From: Symbiodinium natans
Taxonomy: Eukaryota > Sar > Dinophyceae > Suessiales > Symbiodiniaceae
Reading direction: 5' to 3'
Length of the DNA stretch: 64,000 bases
Assembly: GCA_905221605.1 (NCBI GenBank)
Contig: CAJNDS010002202.1
Location: forward strand, 331,501-395,500
The translations under genes and the position numbers were made by a program. The notes beneath the pieces are model-generated. The model ran no database searches, was not told where the DNA came from, and saw only the letters and a program-made list of their open reading frames with translations. The first letter of the stretch is position 1; each line of letters starts with the position of its first letter. Positions 53,501 through 63,872 of this stretch are shown here, piece after piece.

Positions 53501-55406
53501 CCAAACCCTAGCCTAGAACAAACTACACCAACCAAAAACCTCTATACCTCAGCACTCCGAGGCCTGTCCTTCTCCGCTGGCTGCCGGCTAAACCCTCAGC
53601 CCCCAAAACCCTCCAAGGAGGGGTCCCCCTAGTTATAAGTAGAACTCTAAGCGCCCCAATATGGCATATGGGAGGCTTCAACCGTAGGGTTTAGAGCTTT
53701 GAGTCAAGCACACACCTGTTTTTGCTTTCAATGTAGTTCGTGATCAGCCAAAACACTCGAAAAGAAGGAACGCGAGTATCACTGTACCTCCACCGCAACA
53801 GGGGCCGAGCCGATCTTTACAAACCCTAGACCCTAAACCCTAAATCCTAAACGCTTCCCATAACAAGGAGGATTTTGGCTTGAGATTTGGGAGGTGCAAC
53901 CGGCCTCGTTTCCGAGCCGCTTCTTTGCCAGCTCCTGACATGTTGAACCCTAAACTCTATTCACCTTCAACCCTAAACCCTAAACCCCAAACCCTAAACC
54001 CTAACGCTCCCCCAAGCACGAAAACTTTGAACTTGAAACAACACACGCGACCCTGCACCCTAGACACCCTACATGATGTCCTAAGCCCCGAAACCATAAA
54101 CTCTGCACCCAAACTCCGTACTCTAAGCCCTATAGATTCCCCACCCCTTCAACCACACCTGGTTTTATCTAGGGGTAACCTATGCAACCATAACAAAGCG
54201 CAGATTTTCAAAGACATGGCAAACATCGTTTTTGAAATACGGGTGCGAAGGGCACTCTGTAGGGATGATTTTGCAAGCAGGGGTCAGCCATTGTTGGTTT
54301 TACGCGACAAGCCGCCGCACTATAAGAAGTGCACCTTCACGTTCTATGTTTTTTTTTTTTTTTTTTGGGGGGGGGGGGGTTCGGGGTGGAGGGGTGGGTG
54401 GGTGGGGGGGGATTGGCATGACGTGCCTTTTGTTTGGGGGTCTGGATTGTGTTGAATTCGCTTGCTGCTGTTGTTGTTCTTCTTCTTCTTGAAAATACCT
54501 TGTAAGTCTCAACCAACTAAACTTCCTCAACCCTCAGCCCTATAATCACCCTAAACCCTAAACCCTAAACCCTAAACCCCAAACCCTAAACCTTAAAACC
54601 TAAGCCTCACACTGAAGCAAGCCCTGTTCGCCTCTTTCTCTCGTTCGAGGTTGCCGCGGCGGACCTCGCGGCCAGGCGATCTTGGGAGCTGCCGCCAGGG
54701 TTTAGGGTTTAGGGTTTAGGGTTTAGGGTTTAGGGTTTAGGGTTTAGGGTTTAGGGTTTAGGGTTTAGGGTTTAGGGTTTGGGGTTTTGCTAGGCTGCCC
54801 AGTAACCTAGGCTTAAAAAGGGTGCCCTTTTTTGCGTGAAGGGGTTTATAAGGGACCCTAAACCCCCCAAAAAGGGAATAAGGGTACTACTGGGCATCCT
54901 AGAGAATGTGATGTTGAAGTCCGTCTTGGGCTTGAAGGGTTTTTAAGGCTGAGGGTTCTGAGTTTAGGGTTTAGGGTTTAGGGTTTAGGGTTTAGGGTTT
55001 AGGGTTTCGGGTTTAGGGGATTGGGAGCCTCAGCACCAGAACACAGAAGCCCGAACGAAAAAGGAAAAGGAGCCCTAAACACCTCTTTAGTCAGCTTTAG
55101 TCCGACTTGAGAATGAGAACATAGATGAAATTAGATTCTACTTCTCATAGTCAAAATAATGTGCTTTAAAATTAGGAGGAAATAGATGAGCTGATCTACT
55201 AGGCCCTTACATCCGAGAGGCCGTAGCAATAGCTGCAAGACAGGTGCATCTTCTTATGGGTTTAGGGTTTAGGGTTTAGAGTTTAGGGTTTAGGGTTTAG
55301 GGTTTTAGGGTTTAGGGTTTGCCACCAAGGGCCCGAGGTTGCGAATGAGGCCGCGCAGTGTGTGAAGAAAACCTTCTCCCATCGACCCTCTGCGACACAA
55401 CTCATC
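50593..55406. other. Repeat-rich stretch, no firm gene
   Basis: CCCTAAA tracts lie at 50875-50945, 52428-52500, 52926-52985 and 53298-53330. TTTAGGG tracts lie at 52580-52680, 53060-53200, 54698-54785 and 54960-55015. A G-rich tract fills 51143-51310, with G runs at 52058-52070 and a T/G run at 54350-54410. A family-2 element occupies 51609-51718. A family-2b element at 54790-54902 has ends CTAGGCTGCCCAGTAACC and ACTGGGCATCCTAG. Islands open on one or both strands at 50955-51030 (plus: RVRGATSTKLRPHRVALFSQ), 52310-52420 and 54640-54695 are possible exons without firm boundaries. Confidence 0.5.
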
Positions 55407-55562
55407 CTAGGCCAACAAGCCCTCGACAAGGTCGCCTCGCTTATCCATGTCGCCCAAGTTGGCCTCCTCCATGTAGTCGGGCGCCATGACCTGTAAGGCG
55501 AGCCTGTAGGTGGCGTTTCCCCAGTCCTCCGCATCAAATTCGCCCAGAGAGGGTGCAGCCGC
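55407..55562 (-). CDS. Terminal exon, unknown protein
   Basis: A CGAAAGTCAG acceptor opens 51 codons ending in TAG: AAAPSLGEFDAEDWGNATYR, LALQVMAPDYMEEANLGDMD, KRGDLVEGLLA. The composition is strongly protein-like (acidic, with W, Y and M), whereas the longer frame on the same strand in another phase is arginine/tryptophan-rich and looks like a shadow. The family is not recognised. Upstream exons of the same gene were not identified. Confidence 0.6.
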   Translation of the reverse strand, partial: AAAPSLGEFDAEDWGNATYRLALQVMAPDYMEEANLGDMDKRGDLVEGLLA

Positions 55563-57177
55563 CTGACTTTCGCCACTCTTTCAGACATCGAGTGAGCACG
55601 TACCCGCAAGCCTCAGAACTCTTGAAACCTGAGCCCGGAACCCTAAACCACCCCCAAGAAAGACCAGCAGGAAAACCCGAACATTGACCTGGCATCCTAG
55701 CCCTAAACCCTGACCCCTAAACCCTCAAAGCCAAAAACCCCAAAACCTTGAACCCTAACACTTGCTTGGCATCCTTCCCTAAGCCCTAAACCCGGAAGCC
55801 GATAAAAGGTTTAGGGCTGAGGCTCGAGGGCTAAGGGTTTTAGGGTGTACGTAGGGCTTCAAGTTGAGAAGTGTAGGGTTTCGGGGCTTTATGGTCTTAG
55901 GGTTCAGGGCTTTGTTGGGCCTCAAGCCTAGAAAAAAACTTGGTGCCCTAAAGCTCCAACAAACCCTCAACCCGAAACCCTTAACCCTAAAGCCCCGAAA
56001 AACCCTAATAAGCCTTGAACCCTCCACTGACCTGCTCCTCCAGCCCCATCCGCGTCTTTTCCAGCTCGATTGTGCGAGCCTCTGGGTGCTTTAGGGCTAA
56101 GGGTTTAGGGTTTAGTGTTCAGGGTTCAGGGTGATGGCGCTGTGGGTTTGGAGCTTTAAGGTTTAGGGTTTTAAAGGTTTGGAATTTAGAGTAAATGTAG
56201 AGGTTTAGAAGTTTAGAGGTTTCGGGTTTAGAGTTTAGAGGGTTAGGGTTTAGGGTTTAGGGGTTTAGGGGCGTAGGGGAGTTGGGGTTTAGGGGTTTCA
56301 GGTTGGGATGTTGGGTGTTTCTGAGGGTTTGGGGTTTCAGGAGATGAGCGCGGCTGCAGAACCTCGGATAGCCATGCCATGCCCTGAACTTCAAGAACGA
56401 TGTTCAGGGATTAGGGTTTAGGGTTTAGGGTTTAGGGCCTAAAGGTTTTCGTAGAACATGAAGGTACGAAGCGAAACTAAGTGTGCTCACTCCATTCTCC
56501 CTTCAATCAGAAGGAACCAGGGGGGGTGTGAGGGATGGGGTGGAGGGGGTGCCCCTAAACCCTAGTTCAACCCAAAACACTAAACCCTGACACCCTGAAT
56601 CCAACATCTTATTGAGGCTCATCCAGGCTTGCTAAAGGCTTCTTTGGGCTTGTTTGGTCCTTCCCCGCAGACCTCCCTGGCTTATTAGGGTTGTATTCAT
56701 GGAGATTGGAGTTTTGGGGTTTAGGGATTCAAGCGCCAAGAGTCAGACAAGGACACTATTTGAATAAGACTTTGGTCAGATACATAACGCCTGAGAAAAA
56801 TGAGTCGCTTGGCGATTTCACTATCATAAGTCGCCGCAGTAAGACGGCTTAATGGGGAAGTTATGCCAAGGTCTACATCAAAGAGAATGTTGCGCCCAAC
56901 GAGAGAACATGGCGCTTGTTCTCGTCCGCATAATTAATCTGGTTTTGGTTGTCTGAGCCCTTCACCAAAACCCTGAGCCCTGAACCCCTAACCCAAAGCC
57001 CTAGGTTTTGGGGTGAGAGGCAAAGGCCAAGACCCAAGTCATTCAAGTAATGAGCCCCGAAACACCCAAACTTGACAAGATTAAGGTTTAGGGTTTAGGG
57101 TTTAGGGTTTAGGGTTTAGGGTTTAGGGTTTAGGGTTTAGGGTTTAGGGTTTAGGGTTCAGGGCATCCGGCCACCAC
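55563..57177. other. Noncoding stretch
   Basis: Degenerate CCCTAAA/TTTAGGG DNA fills 55620-56340 and 56400-56440, with an array at 57088-57165. Unique sequence at 56460-56560 and 56730-56960 has no convincing frame. The latter (about 230 bp, A/T-richer) is the largest non-repetitive piece here. Confidence 0.5.
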
Positions 57178-57224
57178 TGTTCCCGGCCTGCAGAGTGTCT
57201 GCCAGGAGCTTGGCGTGTCTCAAC
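57178..57224 (-). CDS. Exon-like island
   Basis: CTGCAAG precedes 47 nt reading LRHAKLLADTLQAGN, with one base on either side, then GTGGTGG. The helical pattern is plausible. The plus strand is also open (SVCQELGVSQPC before GTACAC), so the strand is uncertain. Confidence 0.35.
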
Positions 57225-57736
57225 CTTGCAGGTACACGACTCGTAGGCTTTCTAGGGTTTTAGGGTTTGAGGCTTTGAGGCTTTGAGGGTTCATAGGACC
57301 TTATAGGATCTACAGGATTTATAGGACCTTGTAGGATTTGTAGGACCTTCTGGGATTTCTAGGACCTTATAGGATGCAGGCTCAGAGGTGCACCTGAGGG
57401 GCAAACGTGAGTTCAGCATTTCTCCCAACTGTTTGCATGCTCCAAGCTCCAGCCAGACCCCTGGGAGGATCCAAAAAATAGAGCCCCCGAAGAGTACCCT
57501 ATACAGGAACCCTAAACCCTAAACCCTCAACCCCCAAACCCACACCCCGAAACCCTAAGATGAAGAGCGCGAATTGACAGCCCGCATTCACCAAGGCAGG
57601 CTTTCGCATCGTGCAGAATGTCATAAGTTCAGCCGTTTTGTGTTGTTTCTTCTCTTTTTGTCTTATTCTTCTTCTACGTTTACTTATTCTTCTTCTATTC
57701 AGAAGTTGAGCCGTCTTTTCATTCTTCTTCTCTTTT

Positions 57737-57767
<31 letters not shown>

Positions 57768-58470
57768 ATTATTATTATTATTATTCTACTTCTTCTTCCA
57801 TCCACAGCCGCGTTCCGTTGCAGCGTAGGCACTGCTCCGTCTGGTCTTCAACCCTACTAAACCGTAAACCCGAAACCCTAAACCCTGAACCCTAAACCTT
57901 AGGGTTGAGGGTTTAGGGTTTAGGGTTTAGGGTTTAGGGTTTAGGGTTTAGGGCTACGCAGAGGGGGTGGAGGGTTCATAGGGTCAGGCTTTACAAGGCC
58001 TTTAGCCTGTCTGGGGCTGCAAGCATAGTACAGATTTAGATCATGATAGCAACTCGGGGCTTGGTGCTAAGCCCTCAACCCTAAACCCTAAACCCTAAAC
58101 CCTAAACCCTAAACCCTAAACTCTGTCTAGGGTTTGGGGTGTATTCAAGATGTAGGCTCAGGGTGGGAAGGGTCAGGGGCGTATAGGGCTTGGTTGGTCG
58201 ATTAAAGGGTTCGTAGGATTTTACAGCTTCTTAGAGAGCTCCACTTGACACACGCCCTATCTACTGCAGGGTTTAGGGTTTAGGGTTTAGGGATTAGGGT
58301 TGAGGGTTGAAGGTTGAGGGTTTTAGGTTGCGGGTTTAGGGTTTAGGGTTTGACCTTTCATCCCTATGTTTACACCATGAGCCCAGCACCTTTCCACTTT
58401 CCGCGAATGATGAGCCCCACCCACCCCGTCAAACCAATGCACCCCCTAAGCTGCACAAAGCTTAACATAG
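57225..58470. other. Noncoding stretch with ATT microsatellite
   Basis: TATAGGACCTT-type repeats lie at 57295-57375 (GGATTTATAGGACCTTGTAG and variants). CTTCTTC/(ATT)n runs lie at 57640-57790. Telomeric tracts lie at 57905-57950, 58075-58122 and 58265-58350. Confidence 0.6.
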
Positions 58471-58580
58471 CCCTAAGGGTCCATGTACAAAATTATGGAA
58501 TACTTGGGCCTTAAAGTACTTCCTATATAAGGACTTTTGGGTCTAAGTATATAATAATAAGGTACATGGACCCTTAGGGA
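58471..58580. mobile_element. TIR element, family 1
   Basis: CCCTAAGGGTCCATGTACAA faces GGTACATGGACCCTTAGGG. The interior AAAGTACTTCCTATATAAGG is the complement of that in the 19.1 and 24.3 kb copies, so this copy is in the opposite orientation. Confidence 0.85.
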
Positions 58581-59114
58581 TAGCCCTAAGGGTCCGTAGC
58601 ATCAGAGGGGGACGAAGCTCGGACCCCTCATGTTGAGGCTCTAGGGCTTTCAGGGTTTTTGTTTTTGTTGTTGTGTTTTTGGGGGCTTTAAGGGCTTTTT
58701 AGGTTCTTGGGTTTTTTGGTGGTGTTGGGGGCTTTAGGGCTTTTGGGTGGTTTTAGGCTTTAGGGCTTTGGGGACTTGGGGCTTCTAGGAGCTTTTAGGG
58801 TTTAAGGGTTTGCCCTTAGGCTTAAATGGCCACAGCACCTCTGCACAGCAATTGTGGACAACCCCCTGCAGCAGACACGTTACAGCCGGCACACTCCCTT
58901 TTCCATTTATCAGCTTAGGGAGCCTTAGGGAGTATAGTAGGGAGCATTAGGGGACCTGGGCTTACATACCCCCCCCCTTGAACCCCCCTCCCGTAAGAAC
59001 CCTGTGTAATCCATGGGCCTTTGGCGAAAGAGGAGGGCGGGCGGGGAGAGGAGGTGGCCCATCTAAGGGCCCTAAACCCTAAACCCTAAACCCTAAACCC
59101 TAAACCCTAATCAC
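58581..59114. other. Noncoding stretch
   Basis: G/T-rich degenerate sequence (GGGCTTTAGGGCTTTTGGG and similar) fills 58640-58820. Half of a family-8 element lies at 58910-59005. CCCTAAA array at 59070-59110. Confidence 0.55.
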
Positions 59115-59285
59115 CTCGTGCATTTCCAACAGGAGAGAGATTGAGACGATTGGGCAATCTCCACTGTGCCACGGAGCGAACGCACCACAACTCTGTCAAT
59201 TTCCTCTGAAAAGTGGCAACAGTTCTTCACGGCGTCAAAGGTGGTGTTATCGAAGTTAGAGGCAATAACCATTTGGACGCTCGAC
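59115..59285 (-). CDS. Orphan exon, unknown protein
   Basis: An ATCACGCAG acceptor and an ACGAG/GTGATT donor bound 171 nt in one open frame: SSVQMVIASNFDNTTFDAVK, NCCHFSEEIDRVVVRSLRGT, VEIAQSSQSLSCWKCT. Alternating hydrophobic and polar stretches and several cysteines mark it as protein-coding. The family is not recognised. Both ends lie within 5-30 bp of telomeric tracts, so this exon occupies almost the whole island. Confidence 0.6.
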
Positions 59286-60955
59286 CTGCGTGATAGCCCT
59301 TCATTCCGTAAACCCTAAACCCTAAACCCTAAACCCTAGCACTTATCTGGCCCTCCTTCATCTCCCTTACTGGCCTCCTGCCATGAAGCAGGAGAGCGTA
59401 TCTTCCCCTAAGGGTCCGTGTACCTAAGTAAGGGTCTACTTGGGCCTTAAAGCCTTAAAGGGTACCTCCTATAGAAGGACTTAGGAGGGTACCTAACTAA
59501 GGGTATACTTGGGCCTTAAAGGGTACCTCCTACTTATAAGGACTTAGTAGCCCAAGTATATAATAGTGAGGTACATGGACCCTTAAGGTAACATAGCCCG
59601 AGATCAGGACTAGGATGGCCCTTAAAGCCCTCTGAACAAATATTCCTGAGTATGACCCTCTTAAACCCAATAAGGGAAAATATAAAATGTCCCAAGGGCC
59701 TACCTAGCAACCCTAAACCCTAAACCCTAAACCCTAAACCCTGAACCCTATAACTCACAATACCGAAACGATGCTTGTTTTGCACACTGAAAGAAACCTG
59801 TACTTACCTCAGCCTGTAAGACCTATGCCCCCTCCTGTAAACCCACAGCAAGCCCTAACCCCACATACTTCGAGGCCCTAACCCTAAACCCTAAACCCTA
59901 AACCCTGAACCCGGAACCCTGAACCCTAAACCCTAAACCCTAAACCCTAAACCCTAAACCCTAAACCCTAAACCCTAAACCCTAAACCCTAAACTCCATC
60001 TACCGGGGCCCTGGCTCCTCCTTCAGTCGCACTTCATCTAAGGCCCGGCGTTCCTGAAAAGTTAGGGGAAGGGTTTGGGGTTTGGGGTTTGGGGTTTGGG
60101 GTTTGGGGTTTGGGGTTTGGGGTTTGGGGTTTGGGGTTTGGGGTTTGGGGTTTGGGGTTTGCGGTTTAGGGTTTAGGGTTTAGGGTTTAGGGTTTAGGGT
60201 TTAGGGTGTTTTAGTTGGGCTCTGAGGCCGTGCTCTGTTTGTTTGGGGGGAGAAGGGAAGGAAGGCGAGGCACCCTAAACCCTAAACCCTAAACCCTAAA
60301 CCCTTTGAGGCTCTATGCCTTGCATGGCTTGGACACATTCTGGAGGGATAGGTCTGGCAATTTCGGGGTGCTCGATTGAGTTTTTACCTATGTACGGTAC
60401 GTGGGGGAACTTGCTTCCTGAGACCCTTAGGGTTTAGGGTTTAGGGTTTAGGGTTTAGGGTTTAGGGTTTTAGGGTTTAGGTTTAGGGTTCTAAACCTAC
60501 ACCTTAAACCCAAAAGCTTCAACCCCTCCCACGATGTCCCAACCCCTTCAGTCCTTATGAGTGAAAAGCAACTTCTGTATCTCTTGCCCTAAAACTTTAA
60601 GGGCTCTCATTTTGCGAGATGGGGCCCAAATACTTCTCACACCTTTTTTGTTGTAGGTTCCCTTACGTTTTGTTCCTAGCTTGCTCTAGGGTCTAGATAA
60701 GGTTTTTTGCGGCTATTTGAACTGCAGGATTGAAGCTTTGGGAGGTTCAAGGTTTCCGGGGTTTAGGGGTTTTACATGTCCGCGGATCTAGGGCCTGAGA
60801 GCTTAACCGCTCAACCCCTAAACCCGAAAGTTTAAACCCTAATTCCTAAGGCATAAGGCCTGGACCCCCAGCCCCAAATCCTTATACCTAGATAAACCCG
60901 AAACCCTTACAAATCTTACACACTAAACAACACCCAGAACCCTAAACCCGAAACC
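59286..60955. other. Telomeric arrays, family-1 element, no gene
   Basis: At 59406-59588 a family-1 element carries an internal duplication of about 65 bp (GGGTACCTCCTATAGAAGGA and GGGTACCTCCTACTTATAAG). CCCTAAA arrays lie at 59708-59745 and 59880-59995. A TTTGGGG array of about thirteen units spans 60071-60162 and turns abruptly into TTTAGGG at 60165-60205. Degenerate DNA fills 60480-60955. Confidence 0.65.
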
Positions 60956-61210
60956 TTAAACCCTAAGCCTTAGAGGAACTGAAGCAACATAAGCTCGGGA
61001 AGAGACAAGCGGCAGGGAGCAACCGAGCCCCCAGACGTCGCCGCGCACGCTGAACACTGAAACGTTGTTCCAGATGTCGTACGGCAAATAGTTCTCAGAG
61101 CCGGATGCGCCGTCACGGATCGTCTGCTGGAAGCTGGTCAACAGGCCAAAATCGCCTAACTTGTAGCCGCCGCCACCAAGCAAGATGTTCTGCGGCTTGT
61201 TCTTGAAAGA
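60956..61210 (-). CDS. Protein kinase catalytic-domain exon
   Basis: The minus strand reads KPQNILLGGGGYKLGDFGLL, then TSFQQTIRDGASGSENYLPY, then DIWNNVSVFSVRGDVWGLGC. K-P-x-N-I-L-L is the end of the catalytic loop. DFG is the magnesium-binding motif of subdomain VII. G-S-x-x-Y-L-P occupies the place of the P+1/APE region, and GDVWGLGC matches D-V-W-S-L-G-C of subdomain IX. K-L-G-D-F-G-L-L is reminiscent of the Wee1/Myt1 group, but this is only a resemblance. The HRD motif is not in this exon; it must lie in a separate exon or be lost. The 3' end dissolves into telomeric DNA after GCSL, so the exon limit is unclear. Confidence 0.65.
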   Translation of the reverse strand, partial: SFKNKPQNILLGGGGYKLGDFGLLTSFQQTIRDGASGSENYLPYDIWNNVSVFSVRGDVWGLGCSLPLVSSRAYVASVPLRLRV

Positions 61211-61855
61211 ATCTGGGTGTCCCTGGACCCTTGCCTGTCAGGGCATTCGGGCGGTTGCCTCCTTAAATTCTGGTGCGCCATGGATGAATTTAGTCCCTGT
61301 GTGGGGGCCCCTGTGCTTTACATTGCAAGCATATGGGGGTTTCCGGAATGGGGTATAAAAAGGGGTACCCCTATTTGGGAAATACCAATGGTTTGAGGGT
61401 GTAAGGGTCCGTGTAAGGGCCCGAGCCCCAAACCCTGACGACCTTGAAGTTTGTGAGCCCTGCGCCCTTAATTTAGGCTCCTTTGCATCCCCAAAGCCCC
61501 CAAAAACCTCAACCCCAAAACCCCATGTGTCCTTCTTCGTTCAAGGGTTCATGTACTTACAGATTATGTGCTCTTGCCTTAAAGGGTTTAGGGTTAGGGT
61601 CTAGGGTTTAGGGTTTAGGGTTTAGGGTGTTCTTACTGAGCTGCTATGTAACGAACCCCTTTGCGGCCTTAAAGCCTGAACGCCAACCCTGAACCCAAAA
61701 CCCAAACCCTAAATCCTAAACCTTAAACCCCAAAACCCTAAACCCTAAACCCCAAACACCTAGACCCAAACCCTAAACCCCAAACCCCAAACCCTAAACC
61801 CTAAACCCTAAACCCTAAACCCTAAACCCTAGACCCTAAACCCTAAACCCAATTC
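61211..61855. other. Presumed intron of the kinase gene
   Basis: It holds a TTTAGGG tract (61585-61628), a long degenerate CCCTAAA block (61685-61850) and unique sequence at 61211-61580. On the gene strand the tract nearest the donor is TTTAGGG and the one nearer the acceptor is CCCTAAA, so they are complementary. Confidence 0.4.
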
Positions 61856-61924
61856 ATGGACACTCAGGGCTAACTGAGAGGCCGCGTCCTCAGACTGCGT
61901 GAGGTCGGCGGCCGTGTCCGAGGC
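61856..61924 (-). CDS. Kinase-gene exon (alpha-E region)
   Basis: After CGGCTTGAG, 69 nt (phase 0/0) read ASDTAADLTQSEDAASQLAL then SVH, up to GAATTG (GA donor). The A-x-Q-L-A-L-S-V-H-x-L pattern fits the alpha-E helix that precedes the catalytic loop of kinases, which is where this exon would fall relative to 60956-61210. Support is positional and by pattern only. Confidence 0.45.
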
Positions 61925-62087
61925 CTCAAGCCGAAACCGCGGGAAACAGAGCCTTCATTGGGTTTAGGGTTTAGGGTTTAGGGTTTAGGTTTTAGGGTTT
62001 AGGGTGTAGGGTTTAGGGTTTAGGGTTTAGGGCTTAGGGTTTAGGGTTTAGGGTTTAGGGTTCAGGGTTCATAGGGTTTAGGGTTTC

Positions 62088-62135
62088 GCGCCCGGTGGCC
62101 TTGGCCTCCAACTCGATCTTTCGTAGGATTGCGTC
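62088..62135 (-). CDS. Kinase-gene exon candidate
   Basis: A CACGGCCAG acceptor opens 48 nt (phase 0/0) reading DAILRKIELEAKATGR, ending at GAAACC (GA donor). It joins the exon at 61856-61924 in frame. The intron between them is about 160 bp and consists almost entirely of TTTAGGG units. Confidence 0.4.
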
Positions 62136-62214
62136 CTGGCCGTGGACAACCGGAACTTACGAAATGGATTTAGGGTTCAGGGTTCAGGGTTTAGGGTTTA
62201 GGGCTTAGGGTTTA

Positions 62215-62320
62215 ACCTAGCAGTAACAAGGGCGCCTTCTTTTGTTTAAAGCGGTTTTATAAGGGAACCGAAACCCCCAAAACGAGTGGAATCAGAGCCG
62301 CCAGGGCCTACTCTGGGTTC
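62215..62320. mobile_element. Degenerate TIR element, family 2b
   Basis: CCTAGCAGTAACAAGGGCGC, then GGTTTTATAAGGGAACCGAA, then GCCTACTCTGGG follow the order of the family at 32905 and 54790, with weaker ends. A second degenerate copy lies at 62500-62580 (AAGGGTGCCCTTTATGG, GGGAACCTAAACCCC, GGCCTACTCCG). Confidence 0.55.
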
Positions 62321-63532
62321 TCGTCTTCGTGGGTTGCAAGCACGGTTTAGGGTTTAGGGTTTAGGGTTTAGGGTTTAGGGTTTAGGGTTTAGGGTTTAGG
62401 GTTTAGGGTTTAGGGTTTAAACACTCAGCCTTCAACCCTAAACCCCAAGCCATCCCATGCGAAATTGCGACACAGCCCTTCTAGACCCAAGAACAGCCTA
62501 AGGGTGCCCTTTATGGTTTGAAGGGGTTTGTAAGGGAACCTAAACCCCCAAAAAAGGAAACGCGGGCCTACTCCGAGTCACAGCCCTTCTACCAAGGAAT
62601 TCCTAGATCAAACCTGATCGCTGCACCCGAGACCCTCCAGTTTAAAACTCCTTGAACCTTCTTGAGCCCCGGACATACCGCAGATCCTTTAACCCTATAG
62701 CGTGTAAAGCCTATGAACCCTCTAAACCCTCTAAACCCTCTAAACCCTCTAAACCCTTTCAACCGACAAACCCTACAAACCCCATAAATCCCCCAAACCC
62801 TACAGTATTAGCACGAAACCCTATAAACCCCATAAACCCTAGAGACACTATAGACCCTATAAACCCTAAACCTCTGTAACCCTAAACCCTAAACCCTAAA
62901 CCCTAAACCCTCAACCCTAAACCCTAAACCCTATAAACCCTAAACCTCTGTAACCCCTCCGCAAACTCCTAAGATCAAGCACAGGGTCCTTGGCCGTGTC
63001 CCGCAAATTTTGCACCTCGGGCTTGGCCAATCCCTAAACCCTAAACCCTAAACCCTAAACCCTAAACCCTAAACCCTAAACCCTAAACCCCATTGTTTGG
63101 GGTTTAGGGTTTAGGGTTTAAGACCTAGGCCTCCGAAACCCTACCCTTTGCACCCATAATAACCCCTAAACCCCTCGGTCTCCTTCAGGCATGCCACCAC
63201 AAGGGTCCAGCAGTGTTAAGGTGATCTGGAAGTGAAATTCAAAAGGCCCATAAGAAAATATGTGCATACATGGAGCTCCTTATACATATCACAAAGAAAG
63301 ACAATGCTATTGAGATGTATGCATAGAACTTGCGCGGGTTTTGCAAAGAGTTCCCCTGTACGAGGGGCGATACTGCCGCCACAGTTTTTGCATTGCTTCC
63401 TTTGGCCATTCGCAGCAGCCTCGGAGCGGCGCAGTGAGGCTGCTCATTTAGGGTTTAGGGTTTAGGGTTTAGGGTTTAGGGTTTCGGGTTTCGGGTTTCG
63501 GGTTTCGGGCAACGTCACGTAGCTCCCGTCAC
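62321..63532. other. Repeat-rich stretch
   Basis: TTTAGGG array at 62344-62418; AAACCCTCT/AAACCCTAT units at 62710-62940; CCCTAAA array at 63035-63092. At 63174-63225 a minus-strand island after ACTTCCAG reads ITLTLLDPCGGMPEGD, a weak exon candidate. The plus-strand open frame at 63232-63465 is not convincing. A TTTCGGG run lies at 63480-63510. Confidence 0.5.
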
Positions 63533-63606
63533 CAGGCTTCGGCCCAATCGCTGCCGGACTTGCAGCTGGCCAGTGCCGGAATGCAACGGCATTGTCGCAC
63601 GAGTTC
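63533..63606 (-). CDS. Exon-like island
   Basis: A CTAGTCAG acceptor and a CTG/GTGACG donor bound 74 nt reading ELVRQCRCIPALASCKSGSD then WAEA. The plus strand is open for longer (GFGPIAAGLAAGQCRNATAL and on) but lacks a clear donor. I favour minus on splice signals alone. Confidence 0.35.
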
Positions 63607-63665
63607 CTGACTAGTGCTGCTGCCTGCGCTATCTCTTACGCTGTCTGTGGCTTCGATTCTCAGAT

Positions 63666-63872
63666 CCGGGTTTAGGGTTTAGGGTTTAGGGTTTAGGGTT
63701 TAGGGTTTAGGGTTTAGGGTTTAGGGTTTAGGGTTTAGGGTTTAGGGTTTAGGGTTTAGGGTTTAGGGTTTAGGGTTTAGGGTTTAGGGTTTAGGGCTTA
63801 GGGTCCCTAGGGTTTAGGGTTTAGGGTTTAGGGTTTAGGGTTTAGGGTTTAGGGTTTAGGGTTTAGGGTTTA
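63666..63872 (+). repeat. Long near-perfect TTTAGGG array
   Basis: About 28 units with one break near 63797-63810 (GCTTAGGGTCCCTAGGG). It lies close to the right edge. The final 130 bp of the window are unique and uninterpreted. Confidence 0.95.

Noticed and set aside
53868-53890. A possible relic of the dinoflagellate spliced leader (GGATTTTGGCTTGAG)
   Set aside because: It matches only part of the leader core, with mismatches, and could equally be degenerate GATTTTGGGTTTAG repeat DNA.
63666-63872. A true chromosome-end telomere
   Set aside because: Unique sequence follows the array, tract orientations alternate across the window, and equally long arrays occur internally at 40.5 and 44.3 kb.
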